From positions 25,027,635-25,091,634 of the forward strand of contig OX637405.1 in the NCBI GenBank assembly GCA_951799425.1: a stretch of DNA of 64,000 nt, written 5' to 3'. The notes under the pieces are model-generated. The model saw only the letters and a program-made list of their open reading frames with translations, made no database searches and was not told where the DNA came from. Source of the stretch: Ilex aquifolium (Eukaryota; Streptophyta; Magnoliopsida; Aquifoliales; Aquifoliaceae). Each line of letters opens with the position of its first letter. The stretch's first letter is position 1. The translations under genes and the position numbers were made by a program. This document shows, in pieces, positions 47,001 through 59,797 of the stretch.

Positions 47001-48606
47001 CAACACATTCGCGCAACTTAAGATGCAAAAATTGATGTTGGGCAGCAAAAAAGAGGGAGGGACACGGTTGACATAATGAGGAGGCAGCAAAAAATTGTCA
47101 TTTATTTGACAGCACTTGGTTTTTTCTTTTATGTTCCTCCTCCGCCTCTTTATGACTAGAAGTTATCCTCAACCTAACATAAATTGGACTTCCAATTTGG
47201 AAACTTAGACTTTGACTAGCTCATAAGACAAACGTAGTAGCCCCTCCATTTACTAACTAACCAGGACCCAGGGATCTGGGATCACTACAACAAACTAAAG
47301 AAGATACGAGACTCTAAATAAGTTAAAAATTTATCAACGGCATAAGGTCCAAAGTGAACTGAAATCGAGCCAACTTCATGGATTTCTATGTTCTTGGAAT
47401 TTAATTTAATCTTCCTGGAACCTTAATGGAATGAATCAGTGAAAAGCTTCCCAGAATAAATACCTTTCTGCTGTTAATTGAATTGGTGATCTCAAAAAAT
47501 GGCATAAAACAATTGAAATGTGTTAGATACAACATTACAACAGGATATGGAGCACAATTGGAATATATACCGGCCATAAGGCAAGAGAGTAAATTCAGAC
47601 ATGTTGACATTGGTTTTTACCCCGCTTGAGAGTAAATATGCCAAGACATTGGCCTTAGATTTTCTCAGTCCAATCAAACGCCCTCTTTCCTAGTTATTTT
47701 GATTGTTCATTTTTTACTAGTCTGTTTTCAGGTAAGAATAGGATTTCTACAAGGGGTAAGATGGTTAAAACAAGCTGAACCACCCATGATGGCTTGAGAT
47801 CAACTTGAGCAAGGCATTTTCAAGCTTACACAGACAAAACCAAGTAAAACTGGATTATTAGGAGACCCAAACTTGAGATGGAAGATTTTTTTGAGCTTAT
47901 CTACATTAACAAAACAATTGACGGGATGTTGATTATGAGATGAGCTAAACTTGAGCAAACAGAAGTTGATGACAAGAATTGAGAAGAGTTCTTGGCAACA
48001 CAATAATCGAGAGCAGACTCCAACAATTTGTTCGTGCAATAGTCGAAACTTATTCACCTCCATGATGGAAATTATTGCTGATGCTTCAAGACAGCATATA
48101 TAATATGCTTTTGATATTCAGCAAACCGAATTCCATTAAACTGACATACTGCCACAGGATCACCATGGTCATTACTTAGGCTGAGGCCAACACCATTTAC
48201 AAATAAATTGATCATATTTCATTCTCACTTTGTCGTATCTAGCAAATCTCTATCAAGTATCCGATCCACTCGAACAGCTATGAGCTTTCTGAAGTTGGCA
48301 TAAGTGGGTCTTGAGAAAACTAAAGTGACAGCAAACCAAACTCAGACACCACTAAAAAATTATCCAAGGCTGAGCACCTTAATAGTCAACTTACATCAGC
48401 TAGTTTACACCCTATAACAAAAGTGTACTACTAAGTAGTTACATTAATTTTTTTATTTCTCACAAAAAAAAAAAAAAAGAAGTAGCCAACTTCCTTTTTG
48501 TTGGTTCCACAACCAATTGCACCCCCCTCTGTTTTTCTGCTCTCTCATTCAACAGAATCGTTTCACTATCATAAATTAACACTCTTACCCCCCCCCCCCC
48601 CCCCTC

Positions 48607-48637
<31 letters not shown>

Positions 48638-51600
48638 TTCTCTCTATTGATTATTGAGAAGCTTAATCCGCATTATCCCTTTTGTGATTTAACTGTTCCT
48701 TGTAATCATTTTCTTTCAACGATTCATTGTTGATTGTTTATTAAGGGCCAATTATTTCCACAACCATTTTGGCTGCATTAACATCCTGACAAGTTCTTTC
48801 TTCAATCCAAGTCCCCACCCCAAACGCAAAAAACAAAAAATGCAAAATCCCAATTTCTCCCACCAGGGGAATCAGACATATGAAAATTCTCTTATGGGAA
48901 TGCCTATATCAACCATCACAATGGTTGAATCAGAATCCTGGCAACAACAATATATGGTGGTGTTAAAAGAAGTCATCAGAAGATAATCTGTTTGGCACAT
49001 CGGTAATCACAAATGATAAAATCAAGCATCAGATACCTTCCCAAATTAGATTCACGGGAAGCAAGTAAATGAACATGAAGATCCTCCAAAAGTCTGTAAT
49101 TTTTTCCCATTGTAGAGTTCTTTCCTAGCCACCCACCAAACCTATTAAAGTTGCGTTCTCCCTGCAATGATGATGCCACATTGTTAAATCAAGACAAAAA
49201 ACGTAGATCAAACTAACAATGTTACTTCACCAATTATGCATGCCAAAACTTGTTTGCCTCAACTAAAATCGAAAGATCACATATATAACTCTGAAATGCC
49301 AAGGAAACTTCCTACCATATTAAAAAGCTTAAAGAAAAGGGCAAAAGAACAAGAATTTGTAATGTTTGTTGAACTTTTGTATCCTAAATGCATATGGAAC
49401 CTACCATCAAAGCACTTCACAGAAGAAACACGTGTGATAAACTTTTACTTTTTTTTTATAGGAAACAGACACGTTATATTAAAAGAAAATTAAAATTAAG
49501 TTGGATAAAAAATCCAACCAATGAAAAAAAAATACATGCAAAAGAAAAAACTAATCAGACACAAGAAGCTTCCCATCCTGCCAAAATAGAAAATAGAGAA
49601 ATTCCTTTGAAAGCTGTAGAAACCGAGGCCCATGATGATGCTATGAAATGAATTTGATCTCATAAACCAATCACATCCTCGCTTCTATCTTCGAAAATTC
49701 TTGCATTCCTTTTTTTTCAAATAATCCAAAAAATGGTCAGGAGAACACAATTCCATTACGTCACCCTTTTTTCACTCATTCCAAAGCCCTTTAAATCTTT
49801 CAATAAACAAAGAATTTATGACAAATAAGGCACCCAACTCAAACCCACCAAGATAAACAACTTATGCCATAAAGTCCCAGCAATAGGACTGTGTAAGAAT
49901 AAGTGATCAATGCTTTCAGAATCACCTTTACACATCACACATAATTGAGGGGAAAGACAAGTATTAGGTCTCTTTTTCTGAAGCATATCATTGGTATTAA
50001 TCTTTCCATGTCCTACAGTCTATGCAAAAACTTGCACTTTAATAAGTACTTTGGCTTTTCAAATCATGATAGCATGCAAGAATAATGGACCTGAAGAATC
50101 ATCAATAATAGAAGCAAAAAAAGACTTGCAAGAGAACACCCTTTTTGACTCACAAACCCAACTTCTTTTGCCAATAGACTCATGACTCAAAAACAAACCA
50201 TTAAGGACAACAATCAAAGAAATAACCCTCCCATATCCCTACCGTCAAGGTTTCTACGAAAACCAAAATCCCACGAACATGAATAATGATAAGACTGAAT
50301 CATAGAAGCAATGGAAACATCATGATAACAAGATAACTAATAAAGACGTGGAACGGACAAGACAATAAAGACTCTGCCACCCATAAATCCTCCCAAAAAC
50401 GAATCATTGTTTCATTACCCACCGTAGTTTGAACATATTGAGAAAACCTCGTCAATTCCTAATAAATGAATTTCTACGAACTTCAAAAGCTAACTCTTTC
50501 AACCCTATTCGAATCTCATCCATTGGCCTATAATCCATATTTGCCCTTGATAACTAAATGGCATAGAGAATTTTGCTTCAATGAAAATCTCCAAAACCAC
50601 TTGCCCACTAAAGTAATATTTCTTTTCCTCAAATTTCTAATTGAAAGACCACCTTTTTTCCGAGTCCTAAAAATAATATCCCAAACTATCAAATGATCTT
50701 TCTTTCCTTCACCACTACCTTCCACAGAAAATCTCTCATCTTCTCAATTATCCTAACAATCTTCCTGAGCATCTTAAATAAAGATAAGTAATAGGTGGGA
50801 ATGCTATCAAGAATGGACTGCACCAGAGTTAATCTACCCCTTCTAGATACAAAAGCTCTCTTCCACCTAGTTAATCTTTTTGCCACTCTTTCCACCACCG
50901 AATCCCAAAAAGATAGTAATAAAGGATTCCCACCCAATGGTAAACTTAAATACTTAAGAGGCCATTTTCCCAATGTACACCCCGTTTGTTCTGCAACTCT
51001 ATTGATTTTATCCTGGTAAACTCTTATCCATATTCACCTTTAAACCTAACACAATGCCAAAAATCTTAACAATATTCTTAAAATTCACAATTTTATCCTC
51101 ATCCCTTGTAAAAAAAGATATTATATCATCAACAAATTACAAATGTGACACATAATCCTATCCCCGCCTACTATAAGCCTTCCACCAAATTACAACACTC
51201 AGCCCTCCTGACTAACCTATTGAAACCATCCACCACTAAATTACAGAGAAAATGAGATAAGAGATCTCCCAGTGCCCTATAGAAGTCGTAAATTTACCCC
51301 TAGGCTTTCCATTAAGCATAATAAAGAAATTCATAGACCGCAAACATCCTGACATCCAACTCCTCTATTATCACCAAAGCCTTTCACTTTAAACACAAAA
51401 TCCAAAAATTCTCAATCTACATGATCATAAACCTTCTCAAAGTCAATCTTAAAAATAAAACCTTCCTGACCAGTCACTCTATAATCCTCTACCACCTCAT
51501 TTACCATAAGAGTCACATTAAGGATTTACCTACCTCTCACAAAAGCTCCTTGACAATTAGAAAGTGTCTCATTCAAAATCTCTCTTAATCTCACATGTAA

Positions 51601-54600
51601 AACTTTTGAAATGATCATATAGAAACTGGACACCAGACTTATTGGCCTAAAATCCCTTAATTTCAATAAATTGTCTTTCTTTGGGATCAAGCAAACAAAG
51701 GTGCATTAACCACTCCATTCTGAAAAAATTCATCAAAAACCTTCATTAAGTCATCTCTTACTCTATCCCAACAATCTTGAAACACAACCAAAGTAAAACT
51801 ATCAGGTCCTGGAGCTTTATCCCTAGCACACTTCCTGAATTCAATTCCTCTTAGTTGTATTACTTAAGAAAATCTCCCAATTGTATATATATTTGGGAGC
51901 TAAAGTCAATTTTTTATCCTAAGGTACTTATTCTATTCAACTCCAAAAATTGGAGAGAAAAAAAATTGACTAGTATATCAAACTCCTCAACATAGCTAAC
52001 CACTAGACTTTTAATAGAACTGTAGTTAGAATAATCATCATTTGATGAATTCAGGCTTCCAATTACCTCAGTTACTGCACATGCATCATCAATACAGCAC
52101 TTGGAAAAGAATAATGCAGCAGAAAATTTGATATAAAACTATCATATGGTGAGAAATCAATAGCTATGAAAAACTTTGAAGACAAATTCATCCCTGCCAC
52201 GGAGGTGATGATTCCCCTTGAACATCACTAGGGATCAAGAAGGTCCGGATTTGGTAGGTCCAAGAAGCAGGGACTAGCTAGCTCTCTGGCATGGTGTCTT
52301 TAGGTGCTCCTCGGGGTTCCTTGGTGCCACACGTGATCCACCTTCCCCAGCAGTGCGCTGTTTGTAGTTAAGGGGAGGAAGGGATAAATAATACAGGCCA
52401 CGTGGCTCTCAGCAAGGAAGACACGTGTCCCAATCTTGTTGTCATCCCTCACATGTACGTACACGCCATGCAGGTGTCTCCATCTATCACTGCCGACTGC
52501 CCCCATGTGATCACTATACACAACAAGATACATATTCGATGTCAATTCTCTCTAAACTCTTTCTCAACACATTCTCCTCTCCTGCTATCCACCTATCATC
52601 CTACCAATCGTCCTCCTCAGGTCTTCCATAAGGCATATACGAATTTCAGCACATGGGTGTAACCCATAAACTACCATCTATAGAGACTTAATCCAATGAT
52701 CTTTTATGCTTATAATTTCAATAAAAGGACAAACAGTCAATCGAATAAAATGATTTAGTTTCTATACTACCTATGAATGATATAACACATGCTTCAAACA
52801 AAAATGTCCTTTTTTGATCAGCAACAAAATTAGTTTTCATCGACAATAGAAAATCTGTACACAAGGGTCCCCCAATAAAGAGAAAGGTGAAAAGAAAATA
52901 CAACACAAGTTACTCTAACACAAATTCAAATTCGTCAGGTAATATAGCTAGTAACTGTCAATTATGAAAACAAGTCAGTTCTTCAAAAGAATTTTCATTT
53001 AGTCATTATTAATTACTAAATATTCAAGGGCCAGAAGTTGGATAGCATTCCAAATATGTAACTTGGAGTTCTAACTCTATAATGCACAAATAAATTTCTT
53101 CATCGCAACTTCCACATTCCACCCAGAGTCAAGAGTCAGCAATGCAGAAGTGAAGAATAAACATAAATTCAGTCAAAACATGACTGCCATAACAATACCC
53201 TTTTCACGTGAAAGAAGTCCACGTATTTATATAAGTTAAAATTTGTCATAGCTATTCAACAGTGGATCAGTAGCTGAAACTTATTTTCTTCTTCAAGCAT
53301 TCAGTCCCTCTCTATGCTCCATCAAAATATTCATGATCCCACGTGCCCTTTTGTAATTCAATTCTATCCGCGTTGATTATTCTAATTGGATTCTGAAATT
53401 ACTTTGCTGATTCTTCATGCTTCACTTTTTTTGCCATAAACCAACGAGTATTATTAGTAATATGAAAAGAGTATAAAAGAGGACAAAAAGTCCTATCCTA
53501 GCACAGCAAAAATGCAGAAAAGTAAATCAGAAACACAAACGGAGGTAAGATCATGAGATCATCTCACAGCTGTCAGCATACTTGTGTCCGAAAACCTCTT
53601 ATAAAGAATAGTGGAGTGAGTTCCCTTGAATTCTTTTGATGTAGATGCCCACAAGGAAGCCCAAAAAGAAATTTTAATCTTTCATCTAATATTCTTCCAA
53701 TTCTCTCCAAACAAACAACCTAAAACAATGTCAATACCACGTTTTTATACAAGATTAAAGCACAAAAGTATCATGGAAAAAAACTAAAGAACTAGAACTA
53801 AGGATCCTAGCAATGCTCAGGATTCAATCGGTCAAATTAGAACATGAACCGACACAAATAACTTAAGAACACATAGTCATTACAAGCCCTCACAATACTA
53901 TAAATGAGCAGATGAGCGCAGCAAATCCATGTGAAAAATTACAGCATTGCAAGAGGGTCAATCAGACTCCCAAAATGAAAGAATACATTTCTGTAGACAT
54001 AAATTGATAATATTTGCATATAATTACATTCACACCTGCTCAAGTGTCTCCCTTTGCCCATGTAACAAAGCAGCACTGATACAAAACAAAACAAGGGGAA
54101 AATTGTCAACATCAATAAGAGTTTAAACTTATATCTATAACTTTAACTTTCATCGAAACTGAGCTTAGGAAACTTACGGAATTATACAAGAAGCAAGGGA
54201 TCCAGTCTGAGAGAGCTGCCACTGGCGATATCTTCGAATCTGTACATTAACTATATCCCCATCTGCAATAGACTCAGCAGCACGGGCAATCAAGCTCATC
54301 CTTTTCAACCCATCATCTTTGCCAGCCGAACTAGGCCTATAGTTGATGTAGTTCTCCTGCCATTGAATTTACAAAACAATATGCACGAGCATACATTCAT
54401 ATATCAGAAGATTTATGTTCGGTGGCCTTAACAAAACTACATGTATTGACATAACTACTCTGCTGTTGAGTTCGCAAATCAGGCAATAAGAAATTTAAAT
54501 CATTTTTTACATTAAAGCATAAATGATATACTGCTGGAACAAAGATAAGAACGCAGTTTCACACCCTGAGAAATGTTGTAGCAATCAGATTCAGTAAATC

Positions 54601-56977
54601 AAGAGAATAAGGATTACTAAAGGGAAGGCCAGCTCCAGTTACATTATAAAGGTTGACAATGCAGCTAGCTTCCAAGTTCACAAGAATTTTGATCAGACAG
54701 ACATGCTATTCTAACATTCAAACATCAGACATACCTGGATAAGAAGGGAGACTAGATCAGGATCACTCATGCTTAGGTCAATTCGCTCATCCATCCGCAA
54801 CTTTCCCGTATTAAAGCCAAAGAGCCTGCATGAACAAACAATTAAATCAGCATAATAGACATGGCAGGATGACTGAAAAACTCCATGATCATATAAAGAA
54901 CAAAATTTCGATAAAGAGATTTTATTGCATAAACATAACATGCTAAAATTCATCTGAATTTATTTTTTGTCTTTTTCCCCCCTTTTTTTTTTGCGGGTGT
55001 TTGAAGGGAAAGGGACTGACAACTCCTGCCAGATAAATCGTGACAACCATCATTAACATTGCCTAATTCCAGGTCATAGACAAGTAAATTACAAATAGTT
55101 AGGTATGTAACTCTGTCATTAAATATTTGCATAATCAAACAATAACCTGTCATATGCTCATAGAGACTGTCTAAACAAAGAAAAGGTACTCGACATATGA
55201 TCTTGAGTTCTATGCATTAGTGTGAGCACTTCACCATTGGCAAAATTATTTATTACATCTAAATTTTTTGGTATATTCATATCATCAAGCTCTCAGGTAT
55301 TTGAATTCGCAGAATAAACTGAATCCAAAACATGCTAGGTGGATTTCATTCATTGAAGGGTTAAATGCCATGCTACATGAGCAGTTATATTTGGCATGAG
55401 TCAAGAAGAGACTAAGGAAGTTGATAGTTCCATTCAGCTACAGAGAGCTATCCTCCATCACTGAAAGCCATCAATGATTAATTGTCCAAATGCCATAGGA
55501 TCTCTTAAAAAAACGATAAATATAGTCTTTGGAGCAAAAGTTTCAACCCAAAAAAAAAAGTCAATGTAGAAAGGCTTAAAATTGTTTAGGGGTTGGTCCA
55601 GTAAAGTTTTGGAAATCAAAAAGGAGAACTTTGGTGACTTTTAACTGTTTCGCGATCAGTACTCGTGAGGCAGTGAAGATCACTAAAGGGCTTGTTTATT
55701 CTCTCAGGTTGCTTGAGATGATGGATTGAAAGACAGAAAGGTTAAGCCTCGTCAAGTTGGATTTCAAGGATAGGAAAAGGGACTGACAGCTCTAGTTGAG
55801 CTTTGAAGGGCTAGGAAGTGTTAAGAATTAATAAGAAACAGAGAAGATGAATTCAACAAAGCACGACAAAGAATTCCTCACAAGGGTTAGTTAAAAACAC
55901 ACCAAAAACAAGATATCATCACTCGATTCACCAAACAAAGCTATTACATCACTGCAAAAGCTAGGTGACCAAGTAGTCTTGAGGTCCAAGTGTGGATAGA
56001 AGACTTGAACTTTGCGCACAAACAAAAGGTCAATACAACAGAAGGCTCATGTCAAAAGAAAAAAAAGCTCAAGTCCACCTCTTAAAGGTCGATGATTCTC
56101 GAAGTACTCCTAAGCCCTAATGTTCTACCAATTGGCAGATAAGGTTGATATCACTTCGCGAACTATGTAAGTAGCCAATATGTGCTTTCTGAATAGCAGA
56201 CTACAGATAAACGTCCCATGCTATAACCACCACAGCGTATTCAAGAAAACAATACAAACAAATGAAAATCCTGCAGATTTTCATTTTCATAACGCAAGTA
56301 CAGCGAGGAAAAAAGAAAAAGCAGGCAGTAGCTTTGCATAGATGAGATTGTATTTGAAGATGGTCGTACTTGTCAACAGCTGTAAATGGTGAAATATCTT
56401 CATCTTTTGAACTGCTAAGAAGTCGTTGTCTAATGTCATCATATTTAATGACTGACATTGAGAGGCTCATATACTGCAATTGGTTCAAAGCCATGCGCAT
56501 ATCTCCATTAACCCTTTCTGCAAGTTCCTCGAGTGCAATCTGGGTGCAAGAAGTATTAAAAGTCTCAGCAGATATATAAACATATACATAAAATGATAAT
56601 GAGAATAAATCGCAGCAGCTACATCTGTTCCCAGGTATAAGCAGATTAATAAATGGGAAAAAACTGACGAAGGTAGAAACAAAAGAAACAGTGAGTAGCA
56701 TATTTGCATTATAATACATATCAGAACAAACAAGCATAAAGAGACTAAACTGCATAAAGATCACTAAGTTTTAAAGCTAGAAAGCTTAACCCGCTAATAT
56801 TTTCCGGCTCAAAATAAAAGCCATTTTGTATATGTTGCATTTTGATATTCTGCACTAAGCATAGGACCACTGCAAAACTCGTTTAAAAAAGATAGAACAC
56901 CAGAGAACTGTGTTGCTCAAGGTTGTCATAGCCCACATTGCACAAGATCTAATGGCTTGAAATAGAAGTGCCGAAAC

Positions 56978-57008
<31 letters not shown>

Positions 57009-59797
57009 AACACGAATATTGATAAAGAAAAATTGACCAGTGAATAAACATCAAAGAAGTTTCCTTCTTTTTTCCAGGTATTATCCCACTGGCTTCCTTC
57101 TGCCTGATGATCATCTCTAATCATTCTAGGGATAAACAATTACTCACAACCACTATGTTTTCAAAGACAGTTAATAAATACAAAGCATACCTTTTACATT
57201 AAAAGCTAGAAGAAAAGGAGGAAGAAAAGAAAATGGAGGAGTAAGGGAGACCGATAACGACAGAGATAAAAACCACAAAATGACATAGTGAGGAAACTTG
57301 CTTCCCCTCCTGTAAAGTGCATACCTATTATAGTGGACCCTGGACTACCATGTAAGGGCCAAAGTTTGCTAAAATAAGTGCCAATTAATATAATGGAAAC
57401 TGAAAAGAAAATCAGATTGCGTTGTGAATAAAAAAATCAAATTTTAACAAAGCTATTTGACAATAAAATAGATAACGGAAACCACTAAACAATTTTGCAA
57501 AAACAAATGTTAGAAATTGCTTGTTATTCCAATGGTTCCCATTTGATGGTATATTTGTCGAGAAGCCACAAGTCCATTGAAAGTCTGTGTTTTTCAATAT
57601 AAATTATTATCCATCTCTTTGCTGCCATCTAAGAAGGATATTTCAAACGGACAGGAAGCCACTTAAAAACACGTATTAAACAACAGAGCCTAAGAGTTTT
57701 GCTTTGTTGACCGTTCCTATTTTCTTGCAATGTCTCCAGTCAAAATAAAGTGCTCAACTAAATACCTTACCACATACAAAATCCAACTTTACATAAAAAT
57801 ACAAGAAAGTTCTAAATAGAGCATGCACCTCATTAACTTGAAGTCCTTCGGCATTTGCAACTTGGAATAATCTTTTAGCCATCTATCATCACCACATTTT
57901 AACTGTTAGCCACTCAAAGTTTTGCACCAGTCATCTCAAAATGCAAATCAAAACAAGGACAAGTGATATTAAATTAAGAATTGCAGTGTTAAGTACAGAT
58001 ACAGACACACACACACACACACACACACATATAGGTATTTGTAAGATTCAGTGACAGATAGTTTCCAAAAATGATTTGAGTACAAACTTCGCCCCAAGTT
58101 GGATTATTCGAAATGCTTCCTCATATAGCATGGAGAAAGAACAATTTTATCATTAAAGCATATACCAATTGATTCCATGTGACAAAATAATACTCTCAGA
58201 TGTACCCTTGAGGCCATGGCTAGTTTATGTAAAAGTGAAAAAGAACAGGTACTTGTTATTTTTTGTGGAAAAAAGAGGGAGTCACAGAAGTAGTATCCCC
58301 AGCAAACTGGTGACACTTGAGCTGCCCTTCCGTACATGCATTAAGGCATCCTTACAGTCTAAATTTAATCTCAATTTCCAAAAGACAAAAGATGCCCGTC
58401 AAGAAGACTAACACGCAGAGGCATCCACATGTTGACACTAGAAAGTGACTACTTTAGAGCATCTACAGCCTCCAATAAAGAGAAAAAAGCTGCTATGGCC
58501 AAATACAAATATTGCACCCTAATATACAAGACTTCTTCCCTTGGAAGAGCAACTTTCCTTGATTCTTTCACAAACATCACACTATCAGTTATCATGGGAG
58601 ATAAATGCATATTGTAACCTGCAGATCTTTTCTGTTTCAATTCCATCTCAGGCAGTCAAGCATATCTCAGGTTTAAAGCAGAAATTACACTTTTTTCTGA
58701 AAAGTAAATCCTAATTCAGAGATAATACACTAATACTGCAAAATTATTTCCAATTATGCTCTCAATTAAAGATATAGTGATATACAGCCATCAAGCTCAT
58801 ATAAAAGGTCTACACCGATATGAAGAAGAGCAATAAGTAGAGAAATAAATGAAAAGACCTGCTGCTTTGTTGGTTTCCGGAAGCTAAGAAGTAAGCAGTA
58901 GTTCACAAGACTCTTTAGCTTTTGACTGTAGCGGTCATTACAAATGCAAATGATTGGAATTCTAGAGATCTTGATGCTAGCAATGAGATCAGCCACTCCC
59001 CCTCTATCTCCAGCAGACATGCCATCAACTTCATCCATAATCAGCACAGTCTTTGGATGCTTTGAACTGGAATTATAGTTAACAATTAAGCAGGATTCTT
59101 ATAAGTTACTTCTTGATGCATGTACAATAAAACAGAGTACTCCTAACCGATCCATGTTAACACTCAGAGCTTCATTACTAACAAGTTCCTTTATAGAATT
59201 TGCTGTACTTCCACCTATTCCTTTCTCGACTTTGGCATCAGCCTTTCCACGGTTGTCACTGGCATTTACCTAAACGAATTAAATAGGAAGTAACATATAT
59301 AGCCAAGGAATACAAAAGAAAATTGACATAGTCCAGTCCAGTATTAATCAGGAAAATGTTCTACCTCGATTGCCTGAAAACCAAGCATCTGACTAACCAA
59401 CTTGGCTGATGTAGTCTTCCCAATACCAGGGGTACCACTCAATAGAACAGCTTTCTTAGCAGCAGAATCATTCTGTTTTTTCCCCTTCCCAGTATTCATG
59501 ATCTGCTCATCCCAATGTGCCAGCCAATCATGAAGCTGCTTCACCTGCACATTATTTCCACTAAGAAATGTTAGATGTCTTCAAATAGATATATGTACAA
59601 AAGAAAAATTTTACGTTGAAAATGAAGCTGAAAAAACAGCAACCAGTGCACACACACCAGTGACTGATTCCCTATCATGTCGTTTGGAATCTTTGGCCTG
59701 TATTTTTCCGTCCATGGCAAGCAAGCTTTTTCCACAAGTTGATCTTTCCGCTTAGCAGGAAAGGCAACTGGGGTCAAACCTTTGGTGGCTACACTTT
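44005..59797 (-). CDS. RFC1: Replication factor C subunit 1 (RFC1), 3' fifteen exons
   Basis: Exons on the minus strand: 59797-59658, 59544-59365, 59269-59148, 59066-58859, 57882-57829, 56539-56370, 54825-54735, 54356-54178, 54075-54036, 49161-49037, 45810-45738, 45664-45572, 45498-45252, 44366-44307, 44147-44005. All borders are GT-AG and all phases agree, giving 640 aa to the stop. Counted from the first complete codon: the PWTEKYRP segment at about 27, Walker A GTPGIGKT at 83-90, the NASDNRGK motif at 108-115, Walker B LIMDEVD at 155-161, sensor-1 CICND, the RFC1 C-terminal domain from about 400 to 560, and a Lys/Arg/Gly-rich nuclear tail. RFC1 is the large subunit of the clamp loader that opens PCNA and places it on primer ends. 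The first exon starts mid-protein. The N-terminal third with its BRCT domain is not in this window. Confidence 0.95.
46675..46812 (-). repeat. Dispersed AT-rich repeat, copy 2, in RFC1 intron 10
   Basis: The reverse complement matches positions 32-150 block by block, and the AAAATTTTCTCA word is itself repeated here (46771 and 46800). Family unknown. Confidence 0.4.
48588..48638. repeat. C17 - A15 - (TA)n simple sequence in RFC1 intron 10
   Basis: Run of about 17 C (48588-48604), TC, about 15 A, then TA dinucleotides to 48638. Confidence 0.9.
49450..51850 (-). mobile_element. Decayed L1-type LINE, 5'-truncated, in RFC1 intron 9
   Basis: On the minus strand, starting near 51830, broken frames give the L1 reverse-transcriptase order: DKAPGPDSFT, a LIPKKDN...LRDFRPISLV block, then GAFVRGR, then YLSLPLGGNP and WKRAFVSRRGRLTLVQSIL (50689-50973). 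Further on come a KKGGLSIRN block and a WIIxKKRNARIFED-type end near 49700. Several stops and shifts are present. A T run at 49447-49457 on the plus strand is the likely poly(A) tail. The catalytic FADD box was not found intact. It is oriented like the host gene. A target duplication was not located. Confidence 0.7.
52190..52660. other. GC-richer block with three CACGTG motifs in RFC1 intron 9
   Basis: A block of higher GC content within an AT-rich intron, with CACGTG at 52330-52335, 52399-52404 and 52422-52427 and a GATAAATA word at 52383. It has no open frame of note. It starts near a TGATGATTCCCC that could be an LTR end, but I found no matching end or flanking duplication. Candidates are an LTR fragment or an intronic regulatory element. 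Confidence 0.35.
56979..57008. repeat. (GT)n(TA)n microsatellite in RFC1 intron 5
   Basis: About nine GT units followed by about seven TA units. Confidence 0.85.
58005..58029. repeat. (AC)n microsatellite in RFC1 intron 4
   Basis: About twelve AC units, followed by ATATAGG. Confidence 0.85.
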
